From Methylomagnum ishizawai (GTDB taxonomy: Bacteria; Pseudomonadota; Gammaproteobacteria; Methylococcales; Methylococcaceae): a stretch of 64,000 bases of DNA. The notes under the pieces are model-generated. The model was given only the letters and a program-made list of their open reading frames with translations, was not told the DNA's origin and did no database searches. Of the stretch, positions 8,502 through 17,282 are shown in pieces (positions within the stretch are counted from its first letter, which is position 1; each line of letters begins with the position of its first letter). The position numbers were made by a program, and so were the translations under genes. Location of the stretch: the NCBI RefSeq assembly GCF_900155475.1, contig NZ_FXAM01000001.1:421501-485500 (forward strand), read 5' to 3'.

Positions 8502-9116
8502 GTGCATATGATGAGAAAAATCTTGTGGGTAGGGGTTTCGATGGCCACTTTCGCGTTCAGTGGTGGGGCCATGGCGGCGGCCAAGGCCTCGAAATTGGGC
8601 GACACGACTTGGAATTTGACCGGTGCCTATAACGTGAGCTATGCCTTTTCTTGCAAGGTGGGCGGACAGGGGGCCGGTCGGAAGAAGGTCAAGCTGCCAG
8701 GCCAGGCCAATCTCGGCCTCAGTGTCCAGTTCAACCCGGACAAGACCTTCACCATTACCGGCGACACGTTGGGCTTGGGTGTTTTCGCCGGCGACTGGAA
8801 AGGCAAGGGCCGCAATTTGAGCTTCATGGTTGACGACCAGAACGATTCGTATATTTTCCAGCAATCCAAGGTGTTCCAGGATGAAACCAAGCAATTGAGT
8901 GGCAGCGGCTCGGCGGGAGGCGCGTCCTACAACTATAAGTTCAGCCCGGTCAAATACGCTTTTGTCGGCAGTCTCAATCCCAAGGGGAACACCCTGAAGC
9001 TCAGGGAATCCGCGACCTTCAAGGTGACCGCGTCGGCTTCCTACGCGGGACATAGCAATACCTGTTCATATCACTGGACCGTCGCACGGGAATACTCCGG
9101 CGGCCAAGCCCAATAA
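8502..9116 (+). CDS. secreted protein of unknown function
   Basis: This protein of about 200 residues has a clear signal peptide: MMRKILWVGVSMATFAFSGG followed by AMAAAKA, with cleavage likely after AMA or AAA. The mature part is beta-rich, with two Cys residues (in FSCKVGG and NTCSYHW) near its two ends that may form a disulfide. Phrases such as DTTWNLTGAYNVSY and LGVFAGDWKGKGRNL suggest a small beta-sandwich or barrel; no family is recognised. GAAGAGG lies 7 bases before GTG 8502; ATG 8508 and ATG 8511 are alternatives that give the same mature protein. A strong terminator follows, so it is probably a single-gene unit. Confidence 0.7.
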   Translation: MHMMRKILWVGVSMATFAFSGGAMAAAKASKLGDTTWNLTGAYNVSYAFSCKVGGQGAGRKKVKLPGQANLGLSVQFNPDKTFTITGDTLGLGVFAGDWKGKGRNLSFMVDDQNDSYIFQQSKVFQDETKQLSGSGSAGGASYNYKFSPVKYAFVGSLNPKGNTLKLRESATFKVTASASYAGHSNTCSYHWTVAREYSGGQAQ

Positions 9117-9141
9117 CCCCAGGCGTTTTCCGGTCCATGCC

Positions 9142-9170
9142 ACGCCCGTCTCCCGAGACGGGCGTTTTTG
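9142..9170 (+). terminator. intrinsic terminator after the 8502 gene
   Basis: A near-perfect hairpin (ACGCCCGTCTC paired with GAGACGGGCGT) is followed by TTTTT. It ends transcription of the secreted protein gene and insulates it from the convergent parE. Confidence 0.85.
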
Positions 9171-9197
9171 TGTGTGGCGGGCGCGGCGCGATGAGCG

Positions 9198-11090
9198 CTA
9201 CACCTCGGCCAGATTGCCCTTGGCCTCCAGCCAGGCTTTGCGGTCCGGGGCGCGTTTTTTCGCCAGCAGCATGTCGAGGCGCTCGTCGGTGGTCTCCTGT
9301 TCCGCCAGTTCCTCCAAGGTGAGTTGCACCAGGCGGCGGGTATCGGGGTTCATGGTGGTTTCCCGCAGTTGCGAGGGGTTCATCTCGCCCAGGCCCTTGA
9401 AGCGCTGCACATTGATCTTGCCCTTGATCTTCTCGGCCTCGATGCGGTCGAGGACGCCCTTTTTCTCCGATTCGTCCAGGGCGTAATAGACCTGCTTGCC
9501 CACGTCGATGCGGTACAGGGGCGGCATCGCCACGAACACATGGCCTGCCGCCACCAAGGGCCGGAAATGCCGCACGAACAAGGCGCATAACAGCGTGGCG
9601 ATATGGTTGCCGTCGGAATCGGCGTCGGCCAGGATGCAGACCTTGCCATAGCGCAGCCCGGTCAGGTCGGCGCAACCCGGCTCCACCCCGATGGCGACAC
9701 TGATATCGTGGACTTCCTGCGAGGCCAGCACCGCGCCCGGCTCGACTTCCCAGGTGTTCAGGATTTTGCCGCGCAAGGGCATGATGGCTTGGTATTCCTT
9801 GTCGCGGGCTTGTTTGGCCGAACCCCCGGCGGAATCGCCTTCCACCAGGAACAACTCGGACAGGTTGATATCCTGCCCCGAACAATCGGCCAGTTTGCCG
9901 GGCAGGGCCGGTCCCGCCGTGACTTTCTTGCGGGTGACTTGGCGGCTGGCTTTCAGCCGCTTCTGGGCGCTTTCGATCACCAATTCGGCGATACGCTCGC
10001 CCACCGCCGGGTGTTGGTTCAACCACAGGCTGAAGGCGTCCTTGACCACGCCGGAAACGAAGGCGGCGCATTCCCTGGAACTCAGGCGCTCTTTGGTCTG
10101 CCCGGAAAACTGCGGTTCTTGCAACTTGACCGACAGCACGTAATGGCAGCGTTCCCACACATCTTCCGGGGCGATCTTCACCCCGCGCGGCAGCAGGTTG
10201 CGGAATTCACAGAACTCCCGCACGGCTTCGGTCAGGCCGGTGCGGAGGCCGTTGACATGGGTGCCGCCCTGCGGGGTGGGCACCAGGTTGACATAGCTTT
10301 CGGCCACGATGTCCCCGTCCACCGTCCAGGCCACGGCCCAATCCGCCGCTTCCTGGCGGCTTTCCAGGCTGCCGACGAAGGGCTCTTCCGGCACGCATTC
10401 CCTGGCCCCGATCCGGTCCAGCAGGTATTGGGGCAGGCCGTTTTGGTAGTGCCAGGTTTCGGTTTCCTGGGTGGCTTCGTCGCTGAGGCTGATTTTCAAG
10501 CCGGGGCAGAGTACGGCCTTGGCCCGCAGCAAGGCTTTGAGCCGGGGCGCGGCCACCTTGGGCGTGTCGAAATAATGGGCTTCCGGCCAAAACCTGACCG
10601 TGGTGCCGGTCTCCCGTTTGGGGGCGTCGCCGATGATGCGGAGGTCTTGGGTTTTTTCGCCGCGGGCGAAGGCCATGGCGGATACCTTGCCGCCCCGGCG
10701 GACTTCGACTTCCAGCTTGTCGGAGAGCGCGTTCACCACCGACACCCCGACGCCGTGCAGGCCGCCGGAGAAGCGGTAGTTCTTGTTGGAGAATTTGCCG
10801 CCCGCGTGCAGCTTGGTCAGGATGACCTCGACCCCGGACACGCCGAGTTCGGGATGGATATCGACCGGCATGCCGCGGCCATCGTCGCGGACTTCGATGC
10901 CACCGTCGGCCATGAGCCGCACGTCGATGGTCTTGGCGAAACCGGCCAGGGCTTCGTCGACGCTGTTATCGACGACTTCTTGGACCAGATGGTTGGGGCG
11001 GGCGGTGTCGGTGTACATGCCGGGGCGTTTCCGCACCGGGTCGAGGCCGGAAAGGACTTCGATGGAAGAGGCGTCGTAGTTGTCGTTCAT
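9198..11090 (-). CDS. parE: DNA topoisomerase IV subunit B
   Basis: ATPase subunit of topoisomerase IV, which decatenates daughter chromosomes together with ParC. The 630-residue length equals that of E. coli ParE. The N-terminus IEVLSGLDPVRKRPGMYTDT is diagnostic of ParE rather than GyrB. The GHKL ATPase motifs are present (EVVDNSVDEALAGF, DDGRGMPVDIHPE, LHGVGVSVVNALS). The TOPRIM part contains LFLVEGDSAGG and the DADSDGNHIATLL motif. I chose ATG 11090; the frame is open to 11303 but that extension lacks family similarity. parC is not in the window. Confidence 0.95.
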   Translation of the reverse strand: MNDNYDASSIEVLSGLDPVRKRPGMYTDTARPNHLVQEVVDNSVDEALAGFAKTIDVRLMADGGIEVRDDGRGMPVDIHPELGVSGVEVILTKLHAGGKFSNKNYRFSGGLHGVGVSVVNALSDKLEVEVRRGGKVSAMAFARGEKTQDLRIIGDAPKRETGTTVRFWPEAHYFDTPKVAAPRLKALLRAKAVLCPGLKISLSDEATQETETWHYQNGLPQYLLDRIGARECVPEEPFVGSLESRQEAADWAVAWTVDGDIVAESYVNLVPTPQGGTHVNGLRTGLTEAVREFCEFRNLLPRGVKIAPEDVWERCHYVLSVKLQEPQFSGQTKERLSSRECAAFVSGVVKDAFSLWLNQHPAVGERIAELVIESAQKRLKASRQVTRKKVTAGPALPGKLADCSGQDINLSELFLVEGDSAGGSAKQARDKEYQAIMPLRGKILNTWEVEPGAVLASQEVHDISVAIGVEPGCADLTGLRYGKVCILADADSDGNHIATLLCALFVRHFRPLVAAGHVFVAMPPLYRIDVGKQVYYALDESEKKGVLDRIEAEKIKGKINVQRFKGLGEMNPSQLRETTMNPDTRRLVQLTLEELAEQETTDERLDMLLAKKRAPDRKAWLEAKGNLAEV

Positions 11091-11277
11091 GGTGTCAAGG
11101 ATGGATCGACGGGCTGGGAAGTCCCGTCCGTAGCGCTCAATGCGGTGGCTGTGTAGAAAATCGGCCCGATGGGACCGGGGGCTTGTTTTTCCAGTGTACC
11201 GCAACTCATCGGCGGATGGTCCCGGAGCCCTTTTGACAATCCGCCCCGTGCGGGGCGGACTATGCTTGTGGAAGGTT

Positions 11278-12189
11278 TCAAGCCCCGCGCCGGGCCAGCA
11301 CATCCACCTGGTGGACGATCAGGCCCAGCCTGCGGCGGTCGATTTCCTGGCGGCGGTCGCGGTGCCAGGCGTCGAGCGCGCGGGGTCCGATCCCGCCGGA
11401 GCGGTCCGCTTCGTCGCGGATGTGGGCGAGAACGGCGTCCAGGCAAAGATCGTCCTGGTCGCGGTAGGCGCGGCGTAGTGGGGTCAGGTTCCAATCGGAG
11501 GCCCCTTGGGCCAGGATGTCCAGTTGGCTTTCGAGCAGCGCCCCGTGTAGCCACCCCCCCGGTTTCGCAGCCTCGGCGGGTTGGTCCCGCATCCGCCGGG
11601 TCTCCATCGCGGAGTCGTAGGTCGCGAGGATGCGCTGTTCCAGGTCGGCGTCGCGGTAGGCCGGGAACACGGTGGTGCCGGTGTCGTAGTTGAGGGCGGC
11701 ATAGAACACGCCCTGGGGCTTGAGCCAGGAGGCGATGCGATCGGCCATGGCCTGGGTCGGCAGCAGGTCCGTCACATGGTGGGCGACCACCACGTCGAAT
11801 TGGCGGGTGGGTTCTTGGCGGTTGAAGTCCTCGGGACCGGCGGCCACGAACTCGATGCTGATCGAGCGTCCGCCGCGCCGGGCCTGGATGTGGTCCGGTC
11901 CGGGCGTCGCCACCTCGAAATCCCGCGCCCTGAGCAGGACCGCGAGGCGCCGGAGCGCTAGCTCCAGCAGGTCGCGGTCCGGGTCCACGGCGGTGATGGC
12001 GAGGTCGGCCTTGAGGTCGGCGTTGAGGAGCCGCCATAGCGACGCGCCCGCCCCCGCCCCGAGGTCGAGGCAGGACAGCCATTCCCGCCCGCGCAGGGCG
12101 TGCTGGAAGGCGGTGCGGACTTGGGGGTTGAGGCTGCGTTCGTCTAGTGCGGATTTGATATCGGGATAGTCACGGAATGAGATGCTCAT
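11278..12189 (-). CDS. SAM-dependent class I methyltransferase
   Basis: This 303-residue protein has a Rossmann-type methyltransferase fold. Motif I is CLDLGAGAGASLWRLL near residue 41, an acidic second strand reads ITAVDPDRDLLELAL, and motif IV is FDVVVAHHVTDLLP followed by WLKPQGVFYAALNYD. The C-terminal third is family-specific and may recognise the substrate. Substrate unknown. The start at ATG 12189 (MSISFRDYPDIKSALDE) is preferred; longer upstream options have no support. It lies just upstream of parE on the same strand, with a gap of about 190 bases. Confidence 0.8.
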   Translation of the reverse strand: MSISFRDYPDIKSALDERSLNPQVRTAFQHALRGREWLSCLDLGAGAGASLWRLLNADLKADLAITAVDPDRDLLELALRRLAVLLRARDFEVATPGPDHIQARRGGRSISIEFVAAGPEDFNRQEPTRQFDVVVAHHVTDLLPTQAMADRIASWLKPQGVFYAALNYDTGTTVFPAYRDADLEQRILATYDSAMETRRMRDQPAEAAKPGGWLHGALLESQLDILAQGASDWNLTPLRRAYRDQDDLCLDAVLAHIRDEADRSGGIGPRALDAWHRDRRQEIDRRRLGLIVHQVDVLARRGA

Positions 12190-12342
12190 GTTGGGCGTCG
12201 GATATCTGAATGGGCGGTATCGTGCCGTGCGGTGTCCGGGGACTCCGCGCGGCCCCATCGTTGTGCTTCCGTTAACTATGAATTGAACCGCGGGCGGTTT
12301 TCTTGTATGTTCCCGCGATTTACTTACATAAAAGAGGTTGTT

Positions 12343-12804
12343 ATGCGTGTCGGCGATTTAATGCACACCAAGGTGTTCACCGTCGAAGAAGAAGCCTTGA
12401 TCGAGCGGGTGTTTTTCCTGATGCACTACGAGAAGATCCGCCACGTCCCGGTCGTCAATAAAAAGAGCGAAGTCATCGGGATCGTCTCGGATCGCGACCT
12501 GTACAAGGCGCTCGGTCCCAAGAACAACTCGAATGTGATCGAGGAGAGCGGGGACAAGGCGGCGGCCCTGCATGTCGTCCCCCAGAAAGTGCGCCACATA
12601 ATGCACCGCGCCGTGCTGACCATCAACCCGAACGAACAGATTTCCGACGCGGCGGCGATCATGGCGAAGCACCGTATCGGCGCCTTGCCGGTGGTGAAGG
12701 ACAACAAACTGGTGGGCATCATCACCACCACCGACCTGTTGCGCTATTTCAGCAAGGTCAAGCTGCCGGACGCCGTCCCCGCCGCCGGGCCGGATGCCGC
12801 CTGA
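12343..12804 (+). CDS. tandem CBS-domain protein
   Basis: This 153-residue protein consists of two CBS domains, about residues 1-60 and 85-145. Signature stretches are IRHVPVVNKKSEVIGIVSDR and IGALPVVKDNKLVGIITTTD. CBS pairs bind adenosyl nucleotides and act as energy or redox sensors; no effector domain is fused here, so it presumably regulates a partner. AGAGG precedes ATG 12343; the frame extends upstream to 12232 but without a ribosome site. A bidirectional terminator follows. Confidence 0.88.
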   Translation: MRVGDLMHTKVFTVEEEALIERVFFLMHYEKIRHVPVVNKKSEVIGIVSDRDLYKALGPKNNSNVIEESGDKAAALHVVPQKVRHIMHRAVLTINPNEQISDAAAIMAKHRIGALPVVKDNKLVGIITTTDLLRYFSKVKLPDAVPAAGPDAA

Positions 12805-12816
12805 GGTCCGGGCATG

Positions 12817-12859
12817 AAAAAACCCCGTGCGCTCCGCTGGGAACGCACGGGGTTTTTTT
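12817..12859. terminator. bidirectional intrinsic terminator
   Basis: The stem AACCCCGTGCG / CGCACGGGGTT is flanked by six A on the left and seven T on the right, so it works on both strands. It separates the CBS gene (plus) from the convergent dehydrogenase gene (minus). Confidence 0.85.
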
Positions 12860-12869
12860 GTGGGCGGGT

Positions 12870-13997
12870 TCAGCCGCGGTATTCGAACACCACCTGCAAG
12901 GCTCCGGCCAACTTGTCGCCGACCACCTCGAACGCCTGCTGGCATTCGGACAGGGGGAAGCGGTGGGTGATGAGGCGCTCGGGCTGGATGCGGTCCAGCC
13001 AGTCGAAGGCCAGCTTGAGCCGCCGGTCCTTGCTCCAGCGCCCGCTGAGCGCCGGGTTGAGCGTGCCGACCTGGCTCGCCACCAGGCGGATGCGGCGGCG
13101 GTGGAAATGCCCGCCCAAATCCACCGGCCCGGCGTGGCGCCCATACCAGGAGCCGACCACGATGCGGCCATCGAAGCCGGTCAGGGCGATGGCCTGGTTG
13201 AGCGCCTCGATATGGCCGGAGACCTCGATGGCGAGGTCCAGGCCGTTGTGGTCGCCGTGGAACAGGCATTCTTCCAATACCGCCAATTCGCGGCCCTTCG
13301 AGGGGTCGATGGCGAGGCCGGCCCCCAATTCCTTGGAACGCTCGCGCCGCAGCGGCAGGGGGTCCGCCGTGATGAGTTCGGACAGCGGGAATTGGCCGAG
13401 GAGGGCCGTGGTCAGCAGCCCCACCACGCCCTGACCGAACACCATGGCCCGTTCCCCGGCCAGGGGGCCGGCGTCCTGCACCAGGTTCAGGGCGGTTTCC
13501 AGGTTGGCGAGGAACAAGGCGCGTTCGGCGGGCATCCCTTCCGGCAGGCGCTGGCATTGGCCCTGGTCGATGGCGATGTAGTCCTGGTGGGGATGGAAGG
13601 CGAACACCCGCTTGCCCAGCCAATCGCGGTCCTCGCCCGCGCCTACCTCCACCACCTCGCCGACCAGGGCGTAGCCGTATTTGAAGGGGTAGCGGAATTC
13701 GCCGCCGGATTTGGATGGGGCGGCGTCCAGCCCCCAGCCCTCGGGCATCCCGCCCCGGAAGATCAGGGATTCGGTGCCGGGGCTGATGGCCGAGCAATGG
13801 GCCTTGATGAGCAGTTCGCCGGGCTTGGGGGCGGGGACCTCGGTGTCGCGGACGCTCACCGAATGGCGGGCGGTATGGAATACCGCCTGGGCCGGGGCCG
13901 CTCCGGGGGAACGGTTGTTTTTGCCATAGGGCGGGCGCGGGGCGCGGTAGGGATTGCGCGCCGACAGGGCGTGCGAGGGTTCGATGGGGTAAACCAT
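12870..13997 (-). CDS. medium-chain dehydrogenase/reductase (zinc-ADH superfamily)
   Basis: This 375-residue MDR family protein has a GroES-like N-terminal half (KPGELLIKAHCSAISPGTE, FKYGYALVGEVVEVG) and a Rossmann half beginning AMVFGQGVVGLLTTALL. The usual catalytic zinc Cys (CGICGSD-type) and the four-Cys structural zinc lobe are not visible, so it resembles the BchC-like or Tdh-related 'ISxGTE' subgroup rather than a classical alcohol dehydrogenase. It is co-directional with and about 90 bases downstream of the RibA-RibD_C fusion. It could act on a product of that enzyme; the substrate is unknown. Confidence 0.8.
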   Translation of the reverse strand: MVYPIEPSHALSARNPYRAPRPPYGKNNRSPGAAPAQAVFHTARHSVSVRDTEVPAPKPGELLIKAHCSAISPGTESLIFRGGMPEGWGLDAAPSKSGGEFRYPFKYGYALVGEVVEVGAGEDRDWLGKRVFAFHPHQDYIAIDQGQCQRLPEGMPAERALFLANLETALNLVQDAGPLAGERAMVFGQGVVGLLTTALLGQFPLSELITADPLPLRRERSKELGAGLAIDPSKGRELAVLEECLFHGDHNGLDLAIEVSGHIEALNQAIALTGFDGRIVVGSWYGRHAGPVDLGGHFHRRRIRLVASQVGTLNPALSGRWSKDRRLKLAFDWLDRIQPERLITHRFPLSECQQAFEVVGDKLAGALQVVFEYRG

Positions 13998-14091
13998 GGT
14001 GTATTACCGGAATCCATTGAGGTTGAGGCGAATGGCTTGTTGTTTTACGTGTTGCGCGGGCTGTCGGGACCGGACCCGCCGGGCGGCGGCG

Positions 14092-15405
14092 CTACCCGTA
14101 GCCCACGGGGCCGTGGGCGATGATATCCGAACCTAGGGTCTGGTACTGGCAGTCCGTGATGCCCAGGGTGGGCGCTTCCCCCGCCGGGCCGGGGCCGCCG
14201 ATGGCCTGGGGACCGCCGCCGAGCCTGGGGGTGATGGCGATGACGGCGTAGTCCACCAAGCGCTGCCGCAGGAAACGGCGGATGGTGGCGGCTCCGCCTT
14301 CCACCATCAGGGTATGGATGCCCCGCTCGCGCAGGGCGCGGAGGGCGAGCAGGAGGTCGATGCCACCCTCGGCATCGGTTCCGACCGCCACGACCTCGGC
14401 CCCGCGCTCGGTGAGCGAGGCCACGCGGGCCGGGTCGGGTGTGCCGGTGGTGAGGATGAGGGGCGGGTGGCCGCCCTGGACCAGCGCCTCCGGCGGCGTG
14501 CGAAGCTGGTCGTCGAGGAACACCGGCCTCGGATCGGTCCCCTGGCCTTGGCGCAGGCTGGGCGGAGCGGCCGGGAGGGAATCGATATCCACCAGCAGCG
14601 CGTCATGCTGGGCGCGGAGGTGGCGCGTCAGGGTCAGCGCCGGGCGGGAAGTCGGCGCGGCCTCCGCTGCGGTGCCGCCGTCCAGGTCCTGGGCATAGGC
14701 CAGGGTCACGAAGGGCCCGGCTTCGTTGGCGGCGGCGCGGGCCAGGGACAACTGGTCCAGCAGGGGTTCGATGAAGGCGAGGTCGCGGTGTTCCGGGGTT
14801 TCTTCGCGGAAGGTGAGCAGGTGGGCCATCTTCGCGGCCTTGGAGCGCAGGTAGTCCAGGTTGTCCTGGTGGTGGCCGACCTCGATGGGGATGCGCGCCT
14901 CGACCTGGATGCCATGGGCGGTGAGTTCGTCCACCTTGTGCGGGTTGTTGGTGATGAGGCGGATCGATTGCGGACCCAGATCGCGGAGGATGCGGGCGGC
15001 GATGCCGTAATCGCGTTCGTCGGGTTGGTGGCCGAGGTGGATATTGGCTTCCACCGTGTCCATGCCGGTGTCTTGGAGGTTGTAGGCTTCCAGCTTTTTG
15101 CGGAGGCCGATGCCGCGGCCTTCCTGGCGCAGATAGACTAGGATGCCACAGGGCAGGCGTCCCAGGTATTGCAGGGTATGCTTGAGCTGGTCGCCGCAAT
15201 CGCAGCGCCTGGAACCGAACACGTCCCCGGTCAGGCATTCCGAATGGACCCGCACGGGCACCAAAGCCTGCCCGCTCACTTCGCCCTTGACCAGGGCCAG
15301 GTGTTCCTTGCCGTGTTCGTTATAAAGATAAAGGTTGAATTCCCCGTAGCCGGTGGGAATTCGGGTTTTGACGAGGTTCTTGACCACGGATGTTCTGCGG
15401 CTCAA
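14092..15405 (-). CDS. GTP cyclohydrolase II fused to a RibD C-terminal reductase-like domain
   Basis: A two-domain protein of 437 residues. Residues 1 to about 205 are GTP cyclohydrolase II: zinc Cys57, Cys68 and Cys70 (HSECLTGDVFGSRRCDCG), then RQEGRGIGLRKKLEAY and LQDTGMDTVEAN. Residues of about 235-437 match the RibD C-terminal reductase: LTLTRHLRAQHDALLVDID, DPRPVFLDDQLRTP and MVEGGAATIRRFLRQRLVDY. Together these domains would open GTP and reduce a ribosylaminopyrimidine. The usual GxGTVxxDDP motif of RibD is replaced by DIDSLPAAPP, and no RibB or RibD deaminase part is present, so the product may not be riboflavin. The start at 15405 is a TTG with a weak ribosome site; GTG 15384 is possible. 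Confidence 0.85.
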   Translation of the reverse strand: MSRRTSVVKNLVKTRIPTGYGEFNLYLYNEHGKEHLALVKGEVSGQALVPVRVHSECLTGDVFGSRRCDCGDQLKHTLQYLGRLPCGILVYLRQEGRGIGLRKKLEAYNLQDTGMDTVEANIHLGHQPDERDYGIAARILRDLGPQSIRLITNNPHKVDELTAHGIQVEARIPIEVGHHQDNLDYLRSKAAKMAHLLTFREETPEHRDLAFIEPLLDQLSLARAAANEAGPFVTLAYAQDLDGGTAAEAAPTSRPALTLTRHLRAQHDALLVDIDSLPAAPPSLRQGQGTDPRPVFLDDQLRTPPEALVQGGHPPLILTTGTPDPARVASLTERGAEVVAVGTDAEGGIDLLLALRALRERGIHTLMVEGGAATIRRFLRQRLVDYAVIAITPRLGGGPQAIGGPGPAGEAPTLGITDCQYQTLGSDIIAHGPVGYG

Positions 15406-15448
15406 ATGTTGCGGAATGGTGTCGGATTGAAAATAGCGGACAGTATAA

Positions 15449-15471
15449 ACAGAAAACCGCCCGAAGCGGTT
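15449..15471 (-). terminator. intrinsic terminator for the kinase gene (minus strand)
   Basis: AACCGC and GCGGTT (15455-15471) form a short stem with loop CCGAA. Reading on the minus strand it is followed by TTCTGTTT. It lies about 40 bases past the stop of the gene that ends at 15512. The short stem makes it a moderate terminator. Confidence 0.5.
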
Positions 15472-15511
15472 TGTGTGGATTAACCGATTCCATTCGGGGT
15501 TCCGGCGGGGA

Positions 15512-16630
15512 TCAGGCCCAACCGGCGGTCAAGGCCCGGATCGCGGCTTCCTGGCGCTCCACGCTTTCCGCCAAGCGGAATTGCGCCCGCGCCCGTTCCA
15601 GGTTCTGCCCCGGCGCATCGACCCGGAAATAAACATCCCCGTTCAAATGGTCGGTCAGGAACCGGAGCCCCAATTCCAAGGGCAACAGCCGGATGGCGTC
15701 GTACAGGTAGGCGTGGTCGGCGGGACTCAGGAGGGCGCGGGCCTCGGCCCCGTAGCCTTCGAGGATGGCGCGGCAGAGGTCGAGGTCGAAGCGGGCCGAT
15801 CCGCCGCGTTCGCATTCGCCCTGCCGGTTGCAGCAGGAACGCAGGCAATCGCCCAGGTCGTAATGGATCAGGCCCGGCTTCACCGTATCGAGGTCCACCA
15901 GGCCGACCGCGTGCCGACCTTCCGGGTCGAACAGCACATTATCCAGTTTGGGATCGCCATGGACCACGCGCGGAATCAACTCGCCGCGTCGCTTGGCTTG
16001 TTCCAGCACGTCCAGGCCATCGCGCCGCGCCGCCACGAAATCCAGGGCCGCCCGTAGCGCCGCCCCGTCCGCCGGGCGGGGCCGGGCGGCGATGGCGTCG
16101 AAGCGGGCCAGATATTGGGGCGCGATATGGAAGCCGGGCAGGGTATCGCGCATCGAAGCGGGATCGATGCCGCCCGCGAGGACGTGGAAGCGGCCCAAGG
16201 CCCGGCCCACGGCCTCGGCCTGGGCGGGATGGTCCAGCCGGGCCAGGGTGCGGGAATCCTCGATGTAATCCAGCGCCCGCCAGTATTCCCCGGTCCCGTC
16301 GCGGTGGAAATCCGCGCCGTCCACCGTGGCGAGGAGTCCGGGCAGGCGCAGGGGGTGGGCGGGCGTGTTGGCCCCGGTGCCACGGAGATGATCGGTCAGG
16401 ATGCGGAGGTTGGCCATGATCGCCACGGGATCGGGGAACACCCTGGCGTTGATGCGTTGCAGGACGAAGCGGCGACGGGCGGTCGCGACCAGGAAGGTGG
16501 CGTTGATGAGCCCCCGGCCCAGGGGTTCCACCGTGGCGATGGGTTCGGGCGCGAACCGCGCGGCGGCTTGGAAGGGCGGGGAACCCAGGTCGGGTGGGGT
16601 GGTCGCGGGGCCGCAGGGGGAGGGGGTCAT
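15512..16630 (-). CDS. aminoglycoside phosphotransferase-family (APH-like) kinase
   Basis: This 372-residue kinase has the APH/choline-kinase fold. The ATP-binding lobe includes PLGRGLINATFLVATARRRF and FVLQRIN. The catalytic loop is VVHGDPKLDNVLFD near residue 220, with the metal-binding VDLDTVKPGLIHYDLGD shortly after. The spacing and DLGDCLRS are like sugar kinases of the N-acetylhexosamine 1-kinase (NahK) type or homoserine kinase-like proteins. Likely substrate is a small hydroxylated molecule such as a sugar. ATG 16630 overlaps the stop of the SmrA-like gene by 4 bases (ATGA), so the two are coupled. Confidence 0.8.
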   Translation of the reverse strand: MTPSPCGPATTPPDLGSPPFQAAARFAPEPIATVEPLGRGLINATFLVATARRRFVLQRINARVFPDPVAIMANLRILTDHLRGTGANTPAHPLRLPGLLATVDGADFHRDGTGEYWRALDYIEDSRTLARLDHPAQAEAVGRALGRFHVLAGGIDPASMRDTLPGFHIAPQYLARFDAIAARPRPADGAALRAALDFVAARRDGLDVLEQAKRRGELIPRVVHGDPKLDNVLFDPEGRHAVGLVDLDTVKPGLIHYDLGDCLRSCCNRQGECERGGSARFDLDLCRAILEGYGAEARALLSPADHAYLYDAIRLLPLELGLRFLTDHLNGDVYFRVDAPGQNLERARAQFRLAESVERQEAAIRALTAGWA

Positions 16631-17241
16631 GGTTCGGGTTTGCCGGAGACGAGTCCGAGTTTTTCGCGGGTCTTGTGTTTTTGCCGTTCGCTCTTGCGCA
16701 GCAGCAGGTAGAGCGCCCCGGCCCCGCCGTGATAGCGCTGGGCGCTGTGGAAGGCCATGACTTCCGGGAACATCGGCAGCCAGCGGGCCAGGAAGCTCTT
16801 GAGGACCGGGCGTTGTTCCTTGTTGTTGCGGCCCTTGCCATGGCTGATGAGGGCCAGCCGCACATCGTGGCGCAGGCAATCCTGGATGAAGCGGTGGACT
16901 TCGTGGCGGGCTTGCTCCACGTTCAAGCCGTGCAGGTCGAGCATGGCCTCGATATCGTAGCCGCCGCGTTGCAAGCGCCGGAACACGCCGTTCTGGATGC
17001 CGCCGCGCTTGAAACTGAGGATGGCTTCCGGGTGCAGCGGCTCGACGAACACGGTGGGCAATTGGTTCTCGTCGAACAGCCCGGCTTCGCGCTGGGCCGC
17101 TTCGCGCCGGTAGTCCTGGCCGGGCGTGGGCGCGGTGCGCGGCTTGGACAGGGCGAGGCCGGGGGTGGACAAGGGCTCGACATCGGCCATTTCCTGGCGG
17201 AACAGTTCAAAGTCCTCGGGGGGCATGGGCGGTTTGGGCAT
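16627..17241 (-). CDS. Smr-domain protein, SmrA-like putative endonuclease
   Basis: This 204-residue protein has a basic, Pro-rich N-terminal part (EDFELFRQEMADVEPL) and a C-terminal Smr domain of about 85 residues. The conserved LDLHG motif is intact (AMLDLHGLNVEQA), as is the second motif ISHGKGRNNKE. HGGAGALYLLLRK closes the domain. Smr proteins nick or cleave nucleic acids; in E. coli SmrA and SmrB act as nucleases, SmrB on mRNA at collided ribosomes. N-terminal phrases match SmrA better than SmrB. ATG 17241 (MPKPPMPPEDFE) is preferred; 17286 and 17226 are alternatives. Confidence 0.85.
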   Translation of the reverse strand: MPKPPMPPEDFELFRQEMADVEPLSTPGLALSKPRTAPTPGQDYRREAAQREAGLFDENQLPTVFVEPLHPEAILSFKRGGIQNGVFRRLQRGGYDIEAMLDLHGLNVEQARHEVHRFIQDCLRHDVRLALISHGKGRNNKEQRPVLKSFLARWLPMFPEVMAFHSAQRYHGGAGALYLLLRKSERQKHKTREKLGLVSGKPEP

Positions 17242-17282
17242 GGGCGCCGATGGGTTCGCGGGAAGATATTGTCCAGAGGATA

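Noticed and set aside
9603-11156. A 517-codon plus-strand ORF opposite parE
   Set aside because: It is an antisense shadow: parE is unmistakable on the minus strand with all GHKL and TOPRIM motifs, and the plus-strand translation has low-complexity composition without any domain.
15406-15511. Possible FMN riboswitch before the RibA-RibD_C gene
   Set aside because: No FMN-element conserved sequence is present on the proper side (upstream of 15405 on the minus strand); only a short terminator hairpin of the neighbouring gene is seen.
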